Origin: Neoroseomonas oryzicola
Lineage (GTDB): Bacteria > Pseudomonadota > Alphaproteobacteria > Acetobacterales > Acetobacteraceae
Direction: 5' to 3'
Assembly (NCBI RefSeq): GCF_012163135.1
Contig: NZ_JAAVUP010000006.1
Span: 1-64,000 of the forward strand
Length of the DNA stretch: 64,000 bases
The translations under genes were made by a program, and so were the position numbers. Each line of letters starts with the position of its first letter. The stretch's first letter is position 1. The notes beneath the pieces are model-generated. The model saw only the letters and a list, made by a program, of their open reading frames with translations. It was not told the DNA's origin and ran no database searches. Shown in pieces: positions 59,326 to 64,000 of this stretch.

Positions 59326-60516
59326 ATGATTCCGCTTCTGCCCGGCCTTCGCGTCCTCGACCTCACCAGCGTCATCTACGGCCCGCTGATCGGGCAGGTG
59401 CTCGGCGACCTCGGTGCCGAGGTCATCAAGGTCGAGGGACCGGAAGGCGACCTCGCGCGCGGCATCCAGCCCCGCGGCCCGCAGGGCGACAGCGCGATGT
59501 TCGTCTGCAACAACCGCAACAAGCGCAGCGTCGTGCTCGACCTCAAGACCCCCGCGGGATGCGAGGTCTTCAGCCGTCTGCTGCGCTGGGCCGAGGTCTT
59601 CGTCCACAACATGCGCCCCGCCGCGATCGAGCGGCTGGGCTTCGGCTTCGACAAGGTCGCGGCGATCAATCCGCAGATCATCTACTGCGCCGCCGTCGGC
59701 TTCGGCAGCGGCGGCCGCTATGCCGGGCGGCCGGCCTTCGACGACGTGATCCAGGCGGCCGGCGGCATCGCCGCGCTGCCCTCCTATCGCGGGCAGGACC
59801 CCGCCTATGTGCCCGGCGTGATGGCGGACAAGGTCGCCGCACTGACCGCGACCTATGGCGTGATGGCCGCGATCGCCGCGCGCGGCCGCGGCATGGCGGG
59901 CCCGATCGAGGTCGAGGCCGCGATGTTCGAATCGGTCGCCGCCTTCGTGCTGAACGAACACCTGGCCGCCGCCGCCTTCGGCGGCCCGCCCGAGATCGCC
60001 GGCTATCACCGCATGTTCGCCGCCGATCGCCGGCCCTACCGCACGCAGGATGGCTGGATCGCGGCCCTTCCGTACACCGAGCAGCAATGGCGCCGCCTGC
60101 TGGACTTCACCGGCCGGCGCGACGTGCTCGAGGCGCCGTGGTTCGCCGATCCCGGCGAGCGCAGCGCCCATATCGCCGAGCTCTACACCGTGCTGGCCGA
60201 GGAGATGACCCGCCGCAGCACCGCCGACTGGCTGCAGGCGCTGCAGGACCTCGACATCCCGCATGCGCGCGTCAACCGGCTCGAGGACCTGCTGACCGAT
60301 CCGCACCTGCAGGACGTGGATTTCTTCGCACCCAACGGCAGCGGCCTCGCGCGATCGGCGCGACAGCCGGTGTCCTACCCCGGCCTCGCCGCGCAGCCGG
60401 ATCGTCCGGCACCCGTACTGGGCGCGGATACCGAAGAGGTCGCGCAGATGCTCGGCTACGACGCATCCGCTGTTGCCGCGCTGCGCGCCGCCGGCGCCTT
60501 CGGGAAGGCAGGCTGA
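59326..60516 (+). CDS. Class III (CaiB/BaiF) CoA-transferase
   Basis: The 396-residue protein has LLPGLRVLDLTSVIYGPLIGQVLGDLGAEVIKVE (in parts), GGRYAGRPAFDDVIQAAGGIA with the catalytic Asp, and IEVEAAMFESVAAF. It is the same length as the transferase at 49404-50594 but on the other strand and clearly diverged. It ends the acyl-CoA operon, 7 bp after the second Bug gene, and converges with an oxidase gene. Confidence 0.91.
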   Translation: MIPLLPGLRVLDLTSVIYGPLIGQVLGDLGAEVIKVEGPEGDLARGIQPRGPQGDSAMFVCNNRNKRSVVLDLKTPAGCEVFSRLLRWAEVFVHNMRPAAIERLGFGFDKVAAINPQIIYCAAVGFGSGGRYAGRPAFDDVIQAAGGIAALPSYRGQDPAYVPGVMADKVAALTATYGVMAAIAARGRGMAGPIEVEAAMFESVAAFVLNEHLAAAAFGGPPEIAGYHRMFAADRRPYRTQDGWIAALPYTEQQWRRLLDFTGRRDVLEAPWFADPGERSAHIAELYTVLAEEMTRRSTADWLQALQDLDIPHARVNRLEDLLTDPHLQDVDFFAPNGSGLARSARQPVSYPGLAAQPDRPAPVLGADTEEVAQMLGYDASAVAALRAAGAFGKAG

Positions 60517-60522
60517 CCGCGA

Positions 60523-61854
60523 TCAGCCGACATCCTTCACCCGCCAGCCATCCAGGCGGTCGCGCAGCTGGTAGGCGGTGCCCACCAGCGGCATGAACCA
60601 CGGATTGCCGGTGTAGAAGGGCCGCGTCGGAAAGGTCAGGCGGGTGAAGGCGGACACGCTGTTCCCGCCCCCCATGATCTGCTGCGCCGCGACGCGCCCG
60701 AAATGCGTCATCGCGACCACGCCGCTGCCGTTGCAGCCCATCGCGTAGCGGATGCCGTCATGCACGCCGACATGCGGCATCATGTCGAAGGCGAAGGCGA
60801 CATTGCCGAACCAGCCATGGGTGATGCGCACGCCGGCGAGGTCCGGGATGAGGTCCACCATGAAGCGGTGCAGCCGCACGGAGGCACGGCGCGCATCGTT
60901 GTCCACGAAGCTCGCCCGGCCGCCGAACAGGATGCGCGTGTGGTCCGGCGAGGGCCGGAAGTAGTAGAGGATCTTCTTGGTGTCGCCATAGACGCGCAGC
61001 TTCGGCAGCGCGGCGCGGACGCGCTCCTCCCCGATCGGCTCGCTCGCGATCATGTAGCTCGCGACCGGGATCAGGCGGCGGCGATGCCACGGCGCAGCCG
61101 GACCTGTGTAGCCGTTCGTCGCCATCATCAGGTGCCGCGCGCGCAGCCTGCCGCGGTTCGTCTCGACCACGAAGGCGCCATCCGCCTGCCGTGTGGCGCC
61201 GCGGTACTCCACGCCGCCGATCAGCATCGCACCAGCCCGCGCCGCGGCCTGCGCGAGCGACCGTACATACTTCCCCGGATGCACCGAGGCCGCGCGGAGC
61301 AGCAGCATCCCGCCATGGTAGCGATCGGTCGCGATCTCCTCGCGCACGCGCCCGCGGGGCAGCAGGAAGGCTTCCTCGCTGCCGGTCGCGTTGATCATCT
61401 CGGCGCGGCGCTTCAGCGCCTCCATCGCCTTGGGCGCGTGCGCGCCGACGAAGCGGCCGCAGCGCACGTATTGGCAGTCGAGGCCCTCGCGCGCGACCAG
61501 CGCCTCGAAATCCTCGAAGGCCTGCTCGCCCTCGGCCGCGAGTTCCGCGACGAAGGTCGCGCCGAAGGTCTCGACCAGGTCGGATCGGACCTTGCCCAGG
61601 CTGCCCGCCCCGCTCAGCGCCCCGCCATTGCGCGAGGACGCGCCCCAGCCGATCGCCTCCCGGTCGATCACCAGCGCCTTCACGCCGTTGCGCCCGAGCT
61701 CGAGTGCCGTCGCCAGCCCAGCGATGCCGCCGCCGACGACCAGCACCTCCACGGCATCCGGCAACGGCGCCTGGGCCGGCGTGGGCGGCGCCTCCTCCCA
61801 CCAATAGGGGCGTTCGACGAAGCCGGGGGCGAAGGGATCGGATGCGGTGCTCAT
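60523..61854 (-). CDS. FAD-dependent amine oxidase (DAO family)
   Basis: The 443-residue enzyme has PYWWEEAPP before VLVVGGGIAGLATALELGRNG, then GASSRNGGALSGAGSLGK, and C-terminal GCNGSGVVAMTHFGRVAAQQI. It belongs with gamma-glutamylputrescine oxidase-type enzymes. The start MSTASDPFAPGF is preferred; the longer upstream frame has no ribosome site or conserved sequence. It lies 49 bp after the HerA-like gene on the same strand but no functional link is apparent. Confidence 0.88.
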   Translation of the reverse strand: MSTASDPFAPGFVERPYWWEEAPPTPAQAPLPDAVEVLVVGGGIAGLATALELGRNGVKALVIDREAIGWGASSRNGGALSGAGSLGKVRSDLVETFGATFVAELAAEGEQAFEDFEALVAREGLDCQYVRCGRFVGAHAPKAMEALKRRAEMINATGSEEAFLLPRGRVREEIATDRYHGGMLLLRAASVHPGKYVRSLAQAAARAGAMLIGGVEYRGATRQADGAFVVETNRGRLRARHLMMATNGYTGPAAPWHRRRLIPVASYMIASEPIGEERVRAALPKLRVYGDTKKILYYFRPSPDHTRILFGGRASFVDNDARRASVRLHRFMVDLIPDLAGVRITHGWFGNVAFAFDMMPHVGVHDGIRYAMGCNGSGVVAMTHFGRVAAQQIMGGGNSVSAFTRLTFPTRPFYTGNPWFMPLVGTAYQLRDRLDGWRVKDVG

Positions 61855-61903
61855 GCCGCCGCCAGCCTGCCACAGCCGGGCGGCGCTGCATCCTGCCTTT
61901 CGG

Positions 61904-63418
61904 TCAGGCGGCGCGGATGCCGTCGGACGGCGCGTTCGGATCGCCCGGCGCGGTCTCCCAGCCGAGGCCCACGATCGCCACCACACGCCGTCCGCCACGG
62001 TCCGCGCGACAGACGATGCAGGATTGCTCCTCGAGCCAGGTCAGCAGCCGCCGCGCGCGTCCGGCCGATCGGCTGCCATAGGCGAGCGCGATGGCACCGT
62101 CCGGCGGGCAGGGCTCGCCCGCCAGCGCGGTGCGCGCGAGCAGCAGGTACACACCCTGCGCGTCCTCGGGCAGCGCCTCCGCGCGCTCGACCGCGCGCGG
62201 CCAGTCGGTGCCATCCATCGCGCGCATGTCGACACCCGCGCGCGCGATCGCGAGCATCCGGCGGAAGGCCGGCAAGTCGGGCGGCGGCCCGCCGATCTCC
62301 TGAATCCGGCAGCGCACCTGGAAATCCTGGTAGAGCACCGCCGAAGGACGGAACGGCGCCTCGGGATCGGCGAGGATCTGCCGCAGCACCTCGGTCAGCA
62401 CCTTCTCGCGCTCCGCGGCTTCCTCGGGCGTCGGCGGCGGGGCCTCCGGCGCCTTGGCGCCGCGCGCCTGCGGCGGCTGGAACTGCGCGAGCTGCTGCAG
62501 GATGTCCGGCGCGGGCGCCCGCGGCTGGCGACGCGGGCGCGGCGGCAGCGCCGCCTCGGCCTCCGGCATGCGCAGGATCATGTCGCGCGCTTCCTCCAGC
62601 GCGGTCGCATCCGGCGGCGGCACCAGGCGCGGGCCGCCGCTGCGCGAGCTCGTCTCGACGGCCCCGATCCGCACCGGCAGCGGCCGCCGCGACACTGCCG
62701 GCCCGAGCGCGATGAAGTTCCCGCGCGGCAGGTCGCGGAACATCTCCGCCTGGCGCCGCTCCATGCCGAGCAGATCGGCCGCGCGCGCCATGTCGATGTC
62801 GAGGAAGGTGCGCCCCATCATGAAGTTCGAGGCCTCGGCCGCCACGTTCTTCGCGAGCTTCGCCAGGCGCTGCGTCGCGATGACGCCCGCGAGGCCGCGC
62901 TTGCGGCCGCGGCACATCAGGTTCGTCATCGCACCGAGCGAAAGCCGCCGCGCCTCATCCGACACGTCGCCGCCCGAGGCAGGGGCAAACAACTGCGCCT
63001 CGTCCACCACCACCATCGCCGGCGTCCAGGCGTCGCGCTCCGCGTTGAACAGCCCGGACAGGAAGGCTGCGGCCAAGCGCAGCTGTTCCTCCACCTCCAC
63101 ATGCTCGAGGTTGAGGACGACCGAGACGCGATGCTGGCGCACCACCTCCGCCGAACGCTGCAGGGATGCCTCGGTATGCTCCGCGACGTCGACGACGAGA
63201 TGGCCAAAACGCTCGGCGAGAGTGACGAAATCCCCTTCCGGATCGACCACGACCTGCTGGACCCAGGGCGCGCTCTGTTCCAGCAGGCGCCGCAGCAGAT
63301 GCGACTTGCCCGATCCGGAATTGCCCTGCACCAGAAGGCGCGTGGAAAGCAGTTCCTCCAGGTCGAGGACCACCGCCTCCCCGGCGGTGCCGAGGCCCAT
63401 GTCGACACTGATCGTCAT
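61904..63418 (-). CDS. HerA-like (DUF87) P-loop ATPase, unknown role
   Basis: The 504-residue HerA/FtsK-type ATPase has Walker A GNSGSGKS at residues 32-39, Walker B AMVVVDEAQLF near 135, an arginine-rich CRGRKRGLAGVIATQRLAKLAKN sensor stretch and a proline-rich linker (about 275-330) before a helical C-terminal domain. Homologues are annotated only as ATP-binding proteins; HerA relatives pump or process DNA. No nuclease partner (NurA, Sir2-type) lies beside it here, so a defence role is not supported by context. Confidence 0.85.
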   Translation of the reverse strand: MTISVDMGLGTAGEAVVLDLEELLSTRLLVQGNSGSGKSHLLRRLLEQSAPWVQQVVVDPEGDFVTLAERFGHLVVDVAEHTEASLQRSAEVVRQHRVSVVLNLEHVEVEEQLRLAAAFLSGLFNAERDAWTPAMVVVDEAQLFAPASGGDVSDEARRLSLGAMTNLMCRGRKRGLAGVIATQRLAKLAKNVAAEASNFMMGRTFLDIDMARAADLLGMERRQAEMFRDLPRGNFIALGPAVSRRPLPVRIGAVETSSRSGGPRLVPPPDATALEEARDMILRMPEAEAALPPRPRRQPRAPAPDILQQLAQFQPPQARGAKAPEAPPPTPEEAAEREKVLTEVLRQILADPEAPFRPSAVLYQDFQVRCRIQEIGGPPPDLPAFRRMLAIARAGVDMRAMDGTDWPRAVERAEALPEDAQGVYLLLARTALAGEPCPPDGAIALAYGSRSAGRARRLLTWLEEQSCIVCRADRGGRRVVAIVGLGWETAPGDPNAPSDGIRAA

Positions 63419-63543
63419 TCACACACCCGGCGCGTCATTCGACCCGATTCCCGCCGACGCGCGGCGGGCAGCGATGGATGGTCCTATCGTCGTTTGAACG
63501 GCGGATAAAGCGGGCCGAGTCGCTTGTCGGCAGGCCCGGCCGG

Positions 63544-64000
63544 TCAAGCCGCTTTCAGCACCCCGGGCAGCAGCCTGATGCGCGATTCGGTCGCCGCCTC
63601 CACCGCCGCGCGGCTGTAGAGCATCGGTACGTAACGATCCTCTGCCCAGAGCCGGAACAGGTCGCAATAATGCGGGCTCGCGGGATCGCCGGACTGGCCG
63701 GGCGCGTTGATCGTCCAGCTCGCATCCCAGTTGCCGACGTCGAGCACCATCCGCCAGGACACGCCCGACATGACCCGGAAGTCGCTGCCGCGATAGCCGT
63801 TATTGTTGATCGTCAGGTTCGATCCGGCCTTCGGCGCCGGTCCGACATCGAGCCGCGCCGCGAGCTCCGGCGGTGCCAGGCGCGACAGCGGATGGCTGAA
63901 ATAACCCTGATGGATGCGGCCCCAGCTCCAGCCTCCGGTGTCCTCCCCCATGCGCTGCCGCGCCTCGGCCCATGCGGCGGCGAGGGTGTCGAGCAGCAGC
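63544..64000 (-). CDS. Penicillin acylase-family protein, C-terminal part (cut by window edge)
   Basis: About 151 C-terminal residues are visible, ending PGVLKAA. They include WSWGRIHQGYFSHPLS, NNNGYRG and NAPGQSGDPASPHYCDLFRLWAEDRYVPMLYSR, typical of the beta subunit of penicillin/acyl-homoserine-lactone acylases. Such enzymes are periplasmic Ntn hydrolases; the signal peptide and the self-processing serine lie beyond the right edge. Substrate could be an acyl-homoserine lactone, penicillin or another amide. Confidence 0.87.
   Translation of the reverse strand, partial: LLLDTLAAAWAEARQRMGEDTGGWSWGRIHQGYFSHPLSRLAPPELAARLDVGPAPKAGSNLTINNNGYRGSDFRVMSGVSWRMVLDVGNWDASWTINAPGQSGDPASPHYCDLFRLWAEDRYVPMLYSRAAVEAATESRIRLLPGVLKAA

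Noticed and set aside
56186-59329. A 1047-codon plus-strand frame across the ligase and two Bug genes
   Set aside because: It is out of frame with three well-conserved proteins and carries no recognisable domain.
61904-63418. Defence island around the HerA-like gene
   Set aside because: Neighbours are metabolic; no nuclease, Sir2, helicase or integrase genes are visible.

Overview
The window is high-GC DNA from an aerobic, bacteriochlorophyll-a-making alphaproteobacterium. The gene order bchFNBHLM-lhaA-puhABC-acsF-puhE-hemA next to aerR-ppsR-bchG-bch2-bchP is the purple-bacterial photosynthesis gene cluster. The oxygen-dependent cyclase acsF, together with many orphan TctC-type binding proteins, FAD amine oxidases and class III CoA-transferases, fits Acetobacteraceae (Roseomonas-like) best. 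That family assignment is inference. No pufLM, crt, rRNA, tRNA, IS element or CRISPR array was seen.

Region 1 (1-14560, minus strand) is one compact superoperon from bchF to hemA. Most junctions are 4-bp ATGA overlaps. It encodes chlorin formation and reduction (bchH, bchM, acsF, bchLNB, bchF), the reaction-centre H subunit and assembly factors (puhA, puhB, puhC, puhE, lhaA) and the first tetrapyrrole enzyme (hemA, cut by the left edge). A 106-codon gene of unknown function sits between puhC and acsF.

Region 2 (14540-24498) starts with a divergent control region. It holds a 34-bp palindrome that reads as two one-mismatch PpsR sites, flanked by outward-facing TTGACA boxes, plus a perfect TGT-N12-ACA site over the bchF start. 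Then come aerR, ppsR, bchG, a PucC-like gene, bchP and hemC on the plus strand, with convergent ispH. A second PpsR site pair overlaps a promoter in front of an unknown 129-residue gene. A small membrane protein gene, a cytochrome c gene and tspO close the region.

Region 3 (24511-49390) is catabolic. It holds hyuAB (hydantoinase/oxoprolinase), a LysR regulator with matching dyads on both sides, a three-subunit HcnABC-type oxidase with a TctC protein, an aminotransferase with a complete peptide/opine-type ABC transporter, three stand-alone or pathway FAD oxidases, two HAD hydrolases, a GNAT protein, a GhrA-like reductase, an Lrp regulator, a nitronate monooxygenase and a MarR-TctC pair.

Region 4 (49404-60516) handles acyl-CoA substrates. 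A minus-strand CoA-transferase lies divergent to a tightly packed plus-strand operon: acyl-CoA dehydrogenase, Ltp2/DitF-like thiolase-fold protein, DUF35 partner, two MaoC hydratases, a CitE-type lyase, an AMP-forming ligase, two TctC proteins and a second CoA-transferase. This looks like a retro-aldol side-chain or branched-acid degradation pathway of unknown substrate and is the best candidate for an undescribed system here.

The right end (60523-64000) holds another FAD oxidase, a HerA-like ATPase and the C-terminal part of a penicillin-acylase-family hydrolase.
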